Positions 1 to 7,974 of a DNA stretch of 64,000 bases are shown here, piece by piece. Numbering within the stretch: position 1 is the first letter of the stretch; each line of letters begins with the position of its first letter. The DNA is from Thermobifida halotolerans (lineage in GTDB: Bacteria > Actinomycetota > Actinomycetes > Streptosporangiales > Streptosporangiaceae), in NCBI RefSeq assembly GCF_003574835.2, contig NZ_CP063196.1, positions 1,364,001 to 1,428,000 on the forward strand. The letters run 5' to 3'. A program made the position numbers and the translations under genes. The notes beneath the pieces are model-generated. The model did not search any database. It worked only from the letters and a program-made list of their open reading frames with translations, and was not told the DNA's origin.

Positions 1-420
1 GGCGGTCGCGTCGATGACGAAGGTGACGTCGAACCCGAGGTCGCAGGCGAGGCGGGCGGTGGTCTCGCAGCACTGTTCGGTGCGGATGCCGCAGACGGCC
101 AGGTCGCGGATGCCGTGTGCGGTGAGCAGTTGCTGCAGGTTGGTGGTGGTGAAGGCGTTGTGGGAGGTCTTGGTGATGACGGGTTCGGCTTCGGCGGGGG
201 ACAGGCCGTCGATGAGGCGGACGTGTCCGAGGGCGGGGTCGAAGACGTCTCCGGTGCCGGGTTCGGCGTGCAGGACCCATGCGACGAGGTCGCCGCGCTC
301 GCGGGAGGCGGCGACCAGGCGGGCGACGCGGTCGGCGATGTCGGGGGCGGAGACGGCCTGCCACAGCGGCTGCCGGCGGAAGGACTCCTGGACGTCGATG
401 ACGACGAGTGCTGTGCTCAT
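1..420 (-). CDS. Isochorismatase-family cysteine hydrolase, 3' end cut by window edge
   Basis: The reverse strand reads from ATG at 420 without a stop to base 1, giving 140 residues. The start MSTALVVIDVQESF carries the family's first catalytic Asp (VIDVQ). The middle has the Lys-containing ITKTSHNAF. Near the end GIRTEQCCETTARLA gives the nucleophilic Cys region, followed by a strand ending FVIDATA. These are the three hallmarks of the isochorismatase/nicotinamidase-like hydrolases. The substrate cannot be told: members cleave isochorismate, nicotinamide or other amides. About 40-50 residues of C-terminus should lie outside the window. Confidence 0.85.
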   Translation of the reverse strand, partial: MSTALVVIDVQESFRRQPLWQAVSAPDIADRVARLVAASRERGDLVAWVLHAEPGTGDVFDPALGHVRLIDGLSPAEAEPVITKTSHNAFTTTNLQQLLTAHGIRDLAVCGIRTEQCCETTARLACDLGFDVTFVIDATA

Positions 421-562
421 GGGTTGATCATGGGGGGCGGGCGGGGGCGCGGGTAAGGCACCATCGCGCCGCGGTGCGGACCGATCCGGTCACGCGGTGC
501 CGCAGGAGCGCGGCCGGGCCGCGGTCGGAGAGGGCGTGCCCGGCTGCCGCCCGCGGAGAGGA

Positions 563-1024
563 CTACGGTCTGTCCAGCCGTGAGAGAGCGAACCGCCTGG
601 CGTCAAAGGCCGCGAGTTCGCGAGCGGGATCCTGGGAGACCTTCCAGATCCTGTTCGGTTCCAGTCGCCCCTGGGCCTGCAGGGCGAGTTCCAGCAGATA
701 GTAGTTGGTCTGGTCCTCTCCGAAGTCGCGCAGCGCCTCGCGTGCGCTGTCCTCTGCGGCGGCCCACCGCCCGGCGGCCAGATGCGCGACCGCCCCGGCC
801 GCGCAGGCGCTCCACAGAACGGCAGTGGTCCGTCCGGGAAGGTGCGCACGCTGATACGCCGACTGCGCCTGTTCGGCCTCGGTGACCGCATCGTCGTACC
901 GGCGCAGCGCTATCAGCAGCCAGGCCGCTTTCAGGTGCTTCTCCCACGTTCTGCGGGGATCACTTGCCGGGACGTCGGTGGCGCGGACGGCTTCCAGCGC
1001 GTCCCGCAGTTCTGTCTCGTCCAC
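563..1024 (-). CDS. TPR-like helical protein, unknown function
   Basis: A 153-residue soluble protein starting with GTG at 1024; AAGGGG lies 4 nt upstream as ribosome binding site. It is almost entirely helical, with repeated Ala-rich helix pairs of TPR type (for example ALRRYDDAVTEAEQAQSAY and AAGRWAAAEDSAREALRDFG). No catalytic motif, signal peptide or membrane segment is visible. The C-terminal part ends with an arginine-rich stretch. It may be a small scaffold or regulatory protein. Nothing in the neighbourhood fixes its role. Confidence 0.6.
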   Translation of the reverse strand: MDETELRDALEAVRATDVPASDPRRTWEKHLKAAWLLIALRRYDDAVTEAEQAQSAYQRAHLPGRTTAVLWSACAAGAVAHLAAGRWAAAEDSAREALRDFGEDQTNYYLLELALQAQGRLEPNRIWKVSQDPARELAAFDARRFALSRLDRP

Positions 1025-1222
1025 GGGCCCCTTCTCGTGTCAGACATCTGCGGCGATGTGTATCGCCCCGGATGTTTTCTGCGGTCATACCCGGCCCTTC
1101 TGTCATGTACACGGGCACCGCCGGTTCGTCTCCGCCGGCGCGCGGAGGAGTGGTGTCTCTTCCGGCGCGCGGCTCGCCGTCGGCGGGCGCGGGGGCACCG
1201 CGGCCAATCCGCCGAACACGTC

Positions 1223-1228
1223 TAGGCT
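1223..1228 (+). promoter_or_regulatory. Candidate -10 box (TAGGCT) for the ManD-family gene
   Basis: TAGGCT has the TANNNT form seen in front of several genes here. Transcription would begin near 1235, giving a leader of about 30 nt to the GTG at 1265. No clear -35 is seen. Confidence 0.35.
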
Positions 1229-1264
1229 GGGCATGCCGTGACCGTCGCCCCCCGAGGAGAACGC

Positions 1265-2503
1265 GTGCGTATCGACCGTGCCGACGTCATCGTGACCAGT
1301 CCGGGACGCAACTTCGTGACCCTGCGGATCACGACCGCAGACGGTGTGGTCGGCTACGGCGACGGCACCCTCAACGGCAGGGAGCTCGCGGTCGCCGCCT
1401 ACCTGCGCGACCACGTCGCTCCACTGCTGGTCGGGCGGGACGCCCACCGCATCGAGGACACCTGGCAGTACCTGTACCGGGGCGCCTACTGGCGGCGCGG
1501 ACCGGTCACCATGACCGCGATCGCCGCGGTGGACACGGCGCTGTGGGACATCAAGGCCAAGGTCGCGGGGCTGCCGCTGTACCAGTTGCTGGGTGGGGCG
1601 AGTCGGGAGAACTGCCTGGTGTACGGGCACGCCAGCGGCCGGGACCTGCCCGAGTTGTACGACTCCATCCGGCAGCATCTGGAGTCGGGGTTCCGGGCGG
1701 TGCGGGTGCAGACGGCGGTTCCGGGGTTGGAGTCGGTGTACGGGGTGGCCTCCAGCGCGGCCGCCTCGGTGGGCGGAGACGCGCGCTACGACTACGAACC
1801 GGCGCGCCGGTCCGCGCGGCCCGCGGAGGAGAGCTGGGACACCCGCGCCTACCTGCGGCACGTGCCGGGGGTGTTCGAGGCGGTGCGTCACGAGTTCGGC
1901 CCCGAACTGGTGCTGCTGCACGACGCGCACCACCGGCTCACCCCCGTGCAGGCCGCGCGGTTGGGGAAGGCGCTGGAGCCCTACGACCTGTTCTGGTTGG
2001 AGGACGTGACCCCGGCGGAGAACCAGGAGGCGCTACGGCTGGTCCGGCAGCACACCACGACCCCCCTGGCCATCGGCGAGGTGTTCAACACCGTCTGGGA
2101 CTACCAGGCCCTCATCCGCGAGCAGCTGATCGACTACGTGCGCTCCCCTGTCACACACGCGGGCGGCGTCACCGCGCTGCGCAAGATCCTCGACTACGCC
2201 GCGATGTACCAGGTGAAGTCGGGCATGCACGGTCCCACCGACGTCTCCCCGGTGGGGATCGCCGCGTCGGTGCACCTGGGGTTGGCGGTGCACAACTTCG
2301 GTATCCAGGAGTACATGCTGCCCGCCCCGCAGACCCTGGAGGTCTTCAACCCGACGTTCGAGTTCGCCGACGGGGGCCTGCGGCCGGGGGAGGAACCGGG
2401 CCTGGGCGTCCACCTCGACGAGGCGCTCGCCGCGGAGTTCCCCTACGAGCGGGCCTACCTTCCGACCAACCGCCTGGTGGACGGGACGGTGCACGACTGG
2501 TGA
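1265..2503 (+). CDS. Enolase-superfamily sugar-acid dehydratase, ManD/RspA type
   Basis: A 412-residue mandelate racemase/muconate lactonizing enzyme family protein. I chose GTG at 1265 because GAGGAGA lies just upstream and because the family starts close to [14 protein letters not shown]; an in-frame GTG at 1238 is possible. Motifs run in order: [16 protein letters not shown], the Asp/His site LLHDAHHRL, the Glu ligands in FWLEDVTP and AIGEVF, and the His-containing [14 protein letters not shown] loop. Known relatives dehydrate D-mannonate or D-gluconate with Mg2+, and many have low or no such activity, so the exact substrate is open. No uronate pathway genes are adjacent. Confidence 0.85.
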   Translation: MRIDRADVIVTSPGRNFVTLRITTADGVVGYGDGTLNGRELAVAAYLRDHVAPLLVGRDAHRIEDTWQYLYRGAYWRRGPVTMTAIAAVDTALWDIKAKVAGLPLYQLLGGASRENCLVYGHASGRDLPELYDSIRQHLESGFRAVRVQTAVPGLESVYGVASSAAASVGGDARYDYEPARRSARPAEESWDTRAYLRHVPGVFEAVRHEFGPELVLLHDAHHRLTPVQAARLGKALEPYDLFWLEDVTPAENQEALRLVRQHTTTPLAIGEVFNTVWDYQALIREQLIDYVRSPVTHAGGVTALRKILDYAAMYQVKSGMHGPTDVSPVGIAASVHLGLAVHNFGIQEYMLPAPQTLEVFNPTFEFADGGLRPGEEPGLGVHLDEALAAEFPYERAYLPTNRLVDGTVHDW

Positions 2504-2529
2504 GACGCGCCGCGGCGCCGGGCCCGTCC

Positions 2530-2796
2530 GGTCGTCGGGGTCGGGCGGGGCGCGGATCTCCTCGGCGGTGGTCTCGTGGAGTCCGTCGTCGGGGTACGGC
2601 CAGCGGGTGATGCCCACCGACGCGAGGAACGGCAGGTCGCGACTGGCGGCGGGGAGCGCGTCCCGGTGGGAGGCGAGGGCGCTGCTCGGCAGCCGCTCGT
2701 CGGGGGGTCTGGACAGCGGCGCGGCCAGACGCGGCAGGGTGGACCTGCCCGTGCCGTCGGCGCCGACGAGGCCGGGAGCGGTGAGGGACGGGTGGT
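2530..2796 (-). pseudogene. Remnant of an ABC transporter ATPase domain
   Basis: On the reverse strand this stretch reads LTAPGLVGADGTGRSTLPRL, very like a Walker A region (G-V-G-x-x-G-x-G-K-S-T) with Lys replaced by Arg, followed by about 70 residues that lose all further ABC motifs. There is no Walker B or signature motif and no plausible start. I read it as a decayed fragment. Chance resemblance in GC-rich DNA is possible. Confidence 0.35.
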
Positions 2797-3197
2797 GCGG
2801 ACGGCGGTGCCGCCGGGGCACCGGAGAGGCAGGTCGGGGCAGGCCACGGAGGCTTCGGGTGCGGGCACCGGGCGGATGGCCGAAGTAAGGAAGGGGTGGG
2901 GCCCACACTCCGAGGCCGCGTTCACGCGGGGCCACGGGCGGTTGCGGAGTCGGCCGATGGCTGGTGGCCGTATCACGCGGTGGCGAGTGCGGTGTGCGGG
3001 GCGTGCTCCGGGAGGGCTATGCCGTTTCCGCATAGGACCGGTCATCTTCGGTCGCGGTGGTGTCGGATCAGGCTGTGGGGCCGCCGCGTGGGATCATCCC
3101 GCCGGTGGTGTCCACGGTCAGCCCGGCGGGCGGAGGAGGCTCCTCGCGGGGTCGGGACCGCCTGCGCACAGCAGTCCACCGGACAGGAAGAGTGACC

Positions 3198-4109
3198 ATG
3201 TTCCTGCGTCCCACCCGGCGCGCCGGGGTCGCGGCCGTGCTCGTCCTCGCGTTCGTGCCGCTTCTCGGCTGCGCGGCGGCCGAGGAGTCGGCCGCTTCCG
3301 CACCCGAGGACGCCGCACCGTCGACAGCGGCGGTCGACGCGGAGTTCGCGCGACTGGAGGAGGAGTTCGGCGCCCGGCTCGGTGTCTACGCGGTGGACAC
3401 CGGCACCGACGAGGTGGTCGCCTACAACGCCGACGAGCGGTTCGCCTACGCCTCCACCTTCAAGGCCCTGGCCGTCGGGGCGGTGCTGCGGCGAAACCCG
3501 GTCGAGGAACTGCAGGAGGTCGTCACCTACACCGCCGAGGACCTGGTGGCCCACTCCCCGATCACCGAGCAGCACGTCGACACCGGGATGACGTTGCGCG
3601 AGGTGTGCGACGCCGCGCTGCGCTACAGCGACAACACGGCGGCCAACCTGCTCTTCGACGAGCTCGGCGGCCCCGAGGGGTTGGAGGCCGTGCTGCGCGA
3701 GATCGGTGACGACGTCACGAACGTGGACCGGATCGAGACCGAGCTGAACGAGGCGGTGCCCGGCGACGCCCGCGACACGAGCACGCCGCGGGCGATGGCC
3801 ACCAGCCTCGGGGAGTTCGCGCTCGGTGGGGCCCTGCCCGGAGACAGGCAGGAGATCCTGATCGACATGATGCGGCGCAACACCACCGGTGGCACCCTGA
3901 TCCGCGCGGGGGTCCCCCAGGACTGGGAGGTCGGCGACAGGACCGGAGCGGGCGGCTACGGCACGCGCAACGCCATCGCCGTGCTGTGGCCCCCGAACGG
4001 CGGCCCCGTCCTGCTGGCGGTGATGTCCAGCCGGGACACCGAGGACGCCGAGTACGACGACGCGCTTGTCGCGGAGACCGCCTCGGTGGTGGTCGAGGCG
4101 CTGGCCTGA
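3198..4109 (+). CDS. Class A beta-lactamase, lipoprotein
   Basis: A 303-residue serine beta-lactamase that would hydrolyse beta-lactams outside the membrane. ATG at 3198 (or the in-frame GTG at 3192) begins a lipoprotein signal peptide, [19 protein letters not shown], with lipobox LLGC at about residue 25. The active-site set is complete: STFK near residue 85, SDN near 144, an ExxLN motif near 182 with the deacylating Glu, and RTG near 247 in place of KTG, a change common in actinobacterial enzymes. Acidic linker residues follow the lipid-anchored Cys. It stands alone between terminator-like sequences, with no BlaR or BlaI gene nearby. Confidence 0.93.
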   Translation: MFLRPTRRAGVAAVLVLAFVPLLGCAAAEESAASAPEDAAPSTAAVDAEFARLEEEFGARLGVYAVDTGTDEVVAYNADERFAYASTFKALAVGAVLRRNPVEELQEVVTYTAEDLVAHSPITEQHVDTGMTLREVCDAALRYSDNTAANLLFDELGGPEGLEAVLREIGDDVTNVDRIETELNEAVPGDARDTSTPRAMATSLGEFALGGALPGDRQEILIDMMRRNTTGGTLIRAGVPQDWEVGDRTGAGGYGTRNAIAVLWPPNGGPVLLAVMSSRDTEDAEYDDALVAETASVVVEALA

Positions 4110-4122
4110 GCGAGGAGGCCGT

Positions 4123-4163
4123 GTGGTGCCGCCCACCCGGTTCTCCCGGGTGGGCGGCACCAC
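4123..4163. terminator. Bidirectional terminator hairpin
   Basis: Perfect 18-bp stem (4123-4140 with 4146-4163) around a TTCTC loop, exactly between the convergent beta-lactamase gene and the small gene at 4173-4556. Either strand would form it. No long T-run follows, as is usual in high-GC actinobacteria. Confidence 0.85.
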
Positions 4164-4172
4164 ACCGGACGG

Positions 4173-4556
4173 TCAGGCGTCGGGTCCGCTCCCGCCGGTC
4201 GGCATGAGCCTGTGCACCTGCGGGTCGACCTTCAGACCCAGGTCGGGCAGGCCCAGCCAGTCCAGGCGCACGGATGCCGCGTTCGCGCGCTCGGTCAGTT
4301 TCAACTGCAGGGCGTACACGCTCAGCAGGAGAGCCTGCAGGGAGTCGACGCCGAAGGACGCCTGCACGGTGTCGTCGCCCAGGCCCAGGATCTGGTGGGG
4401 GCAGCACCAGTCGCCGCCGTTCCCCTCGGGCAGGGAGTGGGGATCGGGCAGCGGTCGGCCGATCCGCACCACCACCGGTGTGCGCTCCCCGCGATCGGAG
4501 ACGGCGTCCAGTCGCCGCTCCGCCACGATCTCGCCGAGTTCGTAGGTCGTCGCCAT
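4173..4556 (-). CDS. Small hypothetical protein, DUF6968-like
   Basis: A 127-residue protein starting at ATG 4556 (MATTYELGEIVAERRLDAVS). The pattern of an N-terminal ELGE..AER strand, a central PVVVRIGRPLPDP segment and the WCCPHQILGLG motif recalls the small uncharacterised DUF6968 family, from memory only. No signal peptide or membrane segment is present. The paired Cys residues and a nearby His could bind a metal. Function is unknown. Confidence 0.6.
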   Translation of the reverse strand: MATTYELGEIVAERRLDAVSDRGERTPVVVRIGRPLPDPHSLPEGNGGDWCCPHQILGLGDDTVQASFGVDSLQALLLSVYALQLKLTERANAASVRLDWLGLPDLGLKVDPQVHRLMPTGGSGPDA

Positions 4557-4773
4557 GGTTCTCCAACGTGTCGGCGCTTCGGTGCACGGTCACGGTAGTG
4601 GAAGCCGGTGACATTCTTCGGGTGCTTCACCGGAGATGCGTCCGCGCTCTCGGGCCGCGAGGAACTTTCTGCGGCGGGATCGGTGCCGTGGTGTCGATAC
4701 GGGCCGGGGACGCTCGTGCAGGGGGTGGGAGGTCGGCACGGCGCCGACCGGTGGACGTCGAGGAGGAACCGTC

Positions 4774-5083
4774 GTGAAGCACTACCTGCTCAGCATCTAC
4801 CAGCCCGACGGGGGAGGCTCCGCCTCCGGAGGTGCTGGAGGCCGTCAACGCCGAGACGAGGGCGGGGGGCTCCGGTGGGCTGCACGCGCCGGACATGGCC
4901 GCCGTGGGGCGTGGCAGGGAAAGGAGGCGCTCGTGACCGACGGCCCCACGCCGAGGGCGGGGAGCACGTCGGCGGGCCCGGGGTCGTCCGGGCGCACGAC
5001 CTCGACGCGCCCCGAACGGGGACGCAGGATCGCCCGGGCGACCACCCTTCCCATCGAGGTCCGGCCGGCGCGGGAGCCGGTTT
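4774..5083 (+). pseudogene. Decayed YCII/DGPF-family gene
   Basis: A strong ribosome binding site (GAGGAGGAAC) precedes GTG at 4774, which opens with VKHYLLSIYQPDG, the typical start of a YCII-related (DGPF) protein. After that the family sequence continues only by changing frame: PPPEVLEAVNAETRA, then GLHAPDMAAV, then KEALVTDGP, then ending in ATTLPIEVRPARE. At least three frame changes are needed over about 310 bases. YCII proteins usually sit beside ECF sigma factors; none is present here. The gene is dead but still recognisable from end to end. Confidence 0.75.
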
Positions 5084-5100
5084 GCGGCGGTGCCCGACCG

Positions 5101-5131
5101 TTGCCCTGACGCCGACGTCAAGGTCTGGTGT
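5101..5131 (+). promoter_or_regulatory. Candidate MerR-type promoter, autoregulatory
   Basis: TTGCCC (5101-5106), a 19-bp spacer holding the dyad TGACG-CCGA-CGTCA, and a weak TGGTGT -10 (5126-5131). The predicted first transcribed base, 7 nt later, is the A of the MerR start codon at 5138. Long 19-bp spacers with a central dyad are the signature of MerR-activated promoters. Confidence 0.45.
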
Positions 5132-5137
5132 CGCCCC

Positions 5138-5530
5138 ATGCGCATCGGTGAACTCGCGGAACGGGCGGGGGTCAGCACCCGGACCCTGCGTTACTACGAG
5201 TCGCGCGGACTTCTGCCCGGCCGTCGCACGGCCAACGGATACCGCGTGTACGGCGGCGACGACCTGCGGCTGGTGGAACAGATCCGCACGCTCCAGGACT
5301 TCGGTTTCGACCTGGAGGAGCCCCGGCCCTTCGTGGAGTGCCTACGGGCGGGGCATCCGTCCGGGGACAGCTGCCCCGACTCGCTCGAGGTCTACCGGGG
5401 CAAGCTCGCCGAACTCGATGCGCTGGTCAACCGGCTGCAGGCGGTGCGCGCCCAGGTGCGGGAGCAACTGGCGCGGGCCGAGGCGCACCTGTCGGGCGGG
5501 CCGGAGCCGCGATGCGATCCGAGAGGATGA
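5138..5530 (+). CDS. MerR-family transcriptional regulator
   Basis: A 130-residue regulator. The N-terminal winged helix (MRIGELAERAGVSTRTLRYY) and RVYGGDDLRLVEQI are classic MerR. A dimerising coiled coil covers residues 80-120 (KLAELDALVNRLQAVRAQV). Two Cys residues sit in the segment CLRAGHPSGDSCPDSLEVY, a spacing seen in members sensing thiol stress or other ligands; the effector cannot be named. It overlaps the thioredoxin start by the ATGA arrangement, so the pair is translationally coupled and redox sensing is a reasonable inference. Confidence 0.88.
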   Translation: MRIGELAERAGVSTRTLRYYESRGLLPGRRTANGYRVYGGDDLRLVEQIRTLQDFGFDLEEPRPFVECLRAGHPSGDSCPDSLEVYRGKLAELDALVNRLQAVRAQVREQLARAEAHLSGGPEPRCDPRG

Positions 5531-5916
5531 CAATGACCAGGACAGTGGACGTGGCAGAGGTCACGGACGCCACCTTCGCCGAGCAGGTGCTGGCAGCGGA
5601 CCTTCCGGTGCTGCTGGAATTCACCGCCGGGTGGTGCCCCCCGTGCCGACTGATGGCCCCGGTGCTGGGCGCGGTCGCCGCGCAGGAGAGGGACCGGATC
5701 AAGGTGGTGCAGCTCGACGTGGACGCCACCCCCGAGACCGCGGCCGCCTACGGCGTGCTGTCACTGCCCACGCTGATGGTCTTCCACGGCGGCGAACCGG
5801 TGCGCTCGATGGTGGGCGCCCGGTCCCGGCGTTCGACGGTCGGGCCGTGCGCGAACCGGGGGGAGCCGCCGGGCGGAGTCCACGGCCGCCGACCGCTTGA
5901 CCTCAACCGCGGTTGA
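5527..5916 (+). CDS. Thioredoxin with an atypical C-terminus
   Basis: A 129-residue thioredoxin-fold protein. The fold runs from VTDATFAEQVLAADLPVLLEF through the active site GWCPPCRLMAPVL (Cys pair near residues 36-39) to the cis-Pro loop SLPTLMVFHGGEPV. It would reduce protein disulfides in the cytoplasm. After the last strand (MVGAR) the expected amphipathic helix is missing; instead a Pro/Gly/Arg-rich tail of about 30 residues follows, which suggests a frameshift near 5825. The coding end runs through a perfect MerR-type operator. ATG at 5533 is an alternative start. Together with the preceding MerR gene it forms a two-gene operon. Confidence 0.82.
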   Translation: MTMTRTVDVAEVTDATFAEQVLAADLPVLLEFTAGWCPPCRLMAPVLGAVAAQERDRIKVVQLDVDATPETAAAYGVLSLPTLMVFHGGEPVRSMVGARSRRSTVGPCANRGEPPGGVHGRRPLDLNRG

Positions 5917-5927
5917 GGTCGCAGAGT
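5897..5927 (+). promoter_or_regulatory. MerR-type promoter with perfect 22-bp palindrome
   Basis: TTGACC (5897-5902), 19-bp spacer, CAGAGT (5922-5927). Positions 5899-5920 form a perfect 22-bp palindrome with core AACCGCGGTT. This is the textbook layout of a MerR/SoxR-class activated promoter. It lies across the thioredoxin stop codon and points to 5933 onward. Confidence 0.7.
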
Positions 5928-5932
5928 GGTCG

Positions 5933-6280
5933 GTGACCCCTTTCGCGGAAGATCCGCGCCTGCGGTCCGGCCCGCTCCCGGGCGGGTCGGACCGGGTGGC
6001 GGACGTCGAGGCTCGGACGGCCTCGCACCGTTGCGCGGGGCGTGGACGGCGGCACTCGGACGCGCTCCGGTCCGTGCGGGGGCAGGGGACGCGCCTCTGC
6101 CGGCGTGTTGGCGTCTGGTACGAGGACGCCGGTCCACTACCGGGACGGCCTTCCCGGACGCGCTGGGCGGCACGGCTTTTCCGGTGGCAGGCCGCGTGGC
6201 ACGGTGCCGGCGGACGCGGCGGCCGCGCGGTTGACCCTCCGGTTACCGGAGGCCGGATGCTGGGGGCATGCTGGGCATAG
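5933..6280 (+). other. Open frame downstream of the MerR promoter, probably decayed
   Basis: GTG at 5933 sits at about +1 of the preceding promoter and opens a 115-residue frame (VTPFAEDPRLRSGPLPG) ending at 6280, overlapping the next MerR gene by 13 bases. Its composition is Arg/Gly-rich with no recognisable fold, unlike the well-behaved neighbours. Because the promoter is so well formed, a real target gene probably once stood here. I do not recognise what it was. Confidence 0.25.
6231..6261 (+). promoter_or_regulatory. MerR-type autoregulatory promoter
   Basis: TTGACC (6231-6236), 19-bp spacer, GATGCT (6256-6261). The spacer holds the perfect 17-bp dyad CCTCCGGT-T-ACCGGAGG (6236-6252). The start codon of the following MerR gene begins 7 nt after the -10, so the transcript would be leaderless. 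Confidence 0.7.
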
Positions 6281-6828
6281 GAGAGTTCGCGAACCTGACC
6301 GGGCTGACGGTCAAGGCGCTGCACCACCACGACGAGACCGGACTGCTCGAACCGGCCCTGACCGGCGCGGTGCCCCGGTACCGGTTCCACGCGCCCGGGC
6401 GGGTCCGCACCGGGACCGTGGTGCGGGTGCTGCGCGACGCGGGGCTTCCGCTGCGGCAGGTCGCCGAGGCACTGGAGGGGGACCCGGTCGAGGTTCTCCG
6501 CGAGCGCCGGGAAGCGGTACTGGCACAGCGCGAGCGCGAGGACCAACTCCACGCCGCCGCGGTGGAGTCGCTGGTGAATCCGGGCAGCCCGGTCGAGGTG
6601 GTCCAGCGCGACGCTCCGCCGCAGCCCTACGTCGGGCGGGTGCTGGCCGTCCACGGGGGCGACGACACCGGCGTCGAGGAGACCGACACCGGCGTCAACA
6701 GCGCGTTCACCGAACTCCACCGCGCGCTTGTCGCCGAGGGCGCGGGCCCGTCGGGGCCGTTCTGGACGGCGCTGCGCGCGGGGAGTGCCGCGGACACCGT
6801 CGAGGCCGTGGTCACGGTCACGCCGTGA
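6268..6828 (+). CDS. MerR-family regulator with a short effector domain
   Basis: A 186-residue protein. MLGIGEFANLTGLTVKALHHHDETGLLEP is a MerR helix-turn-helix with the usual Tyr-Tyr replaced by His-His, as in TipA/BmrR-like regulators. A coiled coil follows near residues 75-100. The remaining region (about 115-186) resembles the first half of a GyrI-like ligand-binding domain and then stops, so the effector domain looks truncated. It probably regulates its own leaderless promoter just upstream. The ligand is unknown; relatives bind cationic drugs or thiopeptides. Confidence 0.82.
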   Translation: MLGIGEFANLTGLTVKALHHHDETGLLEPALTGAVPRYRFHAPGRVRTGTVVRVLRDAGLPLRQVAEALEGDPVEVLRERREAVLAQREREDQLHAAAVESLVNPGSPVEVVQRDAPPQPYVGRVLAVHGGDDTGVEETDTGVNSAFTELHRALVAEGAGPSGPFWTALRAGSAADTVEAVVTVTP

Positions 6829-6858
6829 CCCCCCGGGGCGCGCCCGCTGTCGGAGGGC

Positions 6859-7707
6859 TCATCCGGCGCGCCAGCCGTCCGACTCCAGGGCGCCCGCGGC
6901 CTGCGGTCCCATCATGCTCAGTCCGCCGTCCACGAGCAGCGTGGCGCCGGTGACGTAGGAGGAGGCGGGGCCGGCCAGGAACGCGATCGCCTCGGCGACC
7001 TCGTGGGCGTCACCGGGGCGCGCCAGCGGGTAGCCCCCGCGGGAGGCGGGCCGCGGCGGCTCGTCGTGCTGGCCGGTCATCGGGGTGGCGATCTCGCCGG
7101 GGGCCACCGTGTTGGCGGTGATGCCGTGCGCGCTCAGTTCCAGGGCCAGCACCCGGGTGAGCATCTTCAGGCCGCCCTTGGCCGCGCAGTAGGGGCCCGC
7201 GCCCACACGCGGCAGGTCCTCATGGACGCTGGTGACGTTGATGATCCGGCCGCCCCGGCCGCGTTCGGCCATGCGCAGCGCGGCCGCGCGCGAGCACGTG
7301 AAGGGACCGTCCAGGTCGGTGGCCAGCACCTCGCGCCACTGCTGGTGGTCGGTCTTCAGCAGCGGTGCCCCCGACCCGGTCCCCGCGTTGTTGACCAGGA
7401 CGCCGATGCCGCCGAGTTCGTCGGCCAGCTCCTCGATCGCCGCGGCGGCGCGGACCGGGTCGCGCAGGTCGTGGCGGCGCACAGCGGCGGTGCGCCCGGT
7501 CTGGCGCACCTCCTCGGCGGTGCCCCGGGCCCCCTCCTCGTCCGAGTGGTAGGTCAGCCCGACGTCGAAGCCCTGCCGGGCCAGGAGGACCGCGGTGGCC
7601 TTGCCGATCCCGCTGTCGGCGCCGGTGATGACGGCGACCCGGTCGTAGGCGGAGTAGGTGCCGCGGTCGGAGTCCGGTGTCTGGGTGGGGTCGATGTCCG
7701 GTGCCAC
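6859..7707 (-). CDS. SDR-family NAD(P)-dependent oxidoreductase
   Basis: A 282-residue classical short-chain dehydrogenase. GTG at 7707 was chosen because GAGGAGA lies 5 nt upstream; a hydrophilic tail of about 20 residues precedes the Rossmann fold. Cofactor motif TGADSGIG, the structural NNAG, the catalytic YCAAK and the C-terminal SYVTGATLLVDGG are all present. The usual catalytic Ser is in the NVTSVHE strand. The substrate is not evident; the 3-oxoacyl reductase/sugar dehydrogenase type is most similar. It follows the iron-transport operon after a strong hairpin and is probably a separate transcription unit. Confidence 0.88.
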   Translation of the reverse strand: MAPDIDPTQTPDSDRGTYSAYDRVAVITGADSGIGKATAVLLARQGFDVGLTYHSDEEGARGTAEEVRQTGRTAAVRRHDLRDPVRAAAAIEELADELGGIGVLVNNAGTGSGAPLLKTDHQQWREVLATDLDGPFTCSRAAALRMAERGRGGRIINVTSVHEDLPRVGAGPYCAAKGGLKMLTRVLALELSAHGITANTVAPGEIATPMTGQHDEPPRPASRGGYPLARPGDAHEVAEAIAFLAGPASSYVTGATLLVDGGLSMMGPQAAGALESDGWRAG

Positions 7708-7732
7708 GTCGGTCTCCTCTCGACTGTCCTGC

Positions 7733-7789
7733 GGGGGACGGCTGCCCCGACCGGGACGGACTACACGCCGGGCGGGGCAGCCGTCCCCC
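7733..7789 (-). terminator. 17-bp stem hairpin after the iron-transport operon
   Basis: Perfect 17-bp arms (7733-7749 and 7773-7789) with a 23-base loop. It lies 186 bases beyond the stop of the last ABC gene and only about 25 bases before the SDR start region, so it may end the upstream transcript or act as an attenuator for the SDR gene. Confidence 0.6.
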
Positions 7790-7974
7790 CGTGGGGGTGA
7801 CCGAGACACCGTCGCCGCCCTGCTCATCGGCGCCCTCACCGGCGCCGTGCCCTCCCGCCTCCCGGCCGTACCGGTCGGAGGGACCGTCCACCTCCCGCTG
7901 ACCAGGAGACGGACCCGCGTCTGTCCGGGGCCCGAACAGACGCTTCCGGTCCGGCGGGTCTTCGCCGGGCAGGT

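Noticed and set aside
964-2610. A 548-codon forward frame over the ManD gene
   Set aside because: Same strand, wrong frame; Arg/Pro-rich with no family signal, whereas the ManD frame matches throughout.
2504-3197. Extended N-terminus for the beta-lactamase from 3057
   Set aside because: The lipoprotein signal peptide starts at 3198; the upstream frame extension has no signal features.
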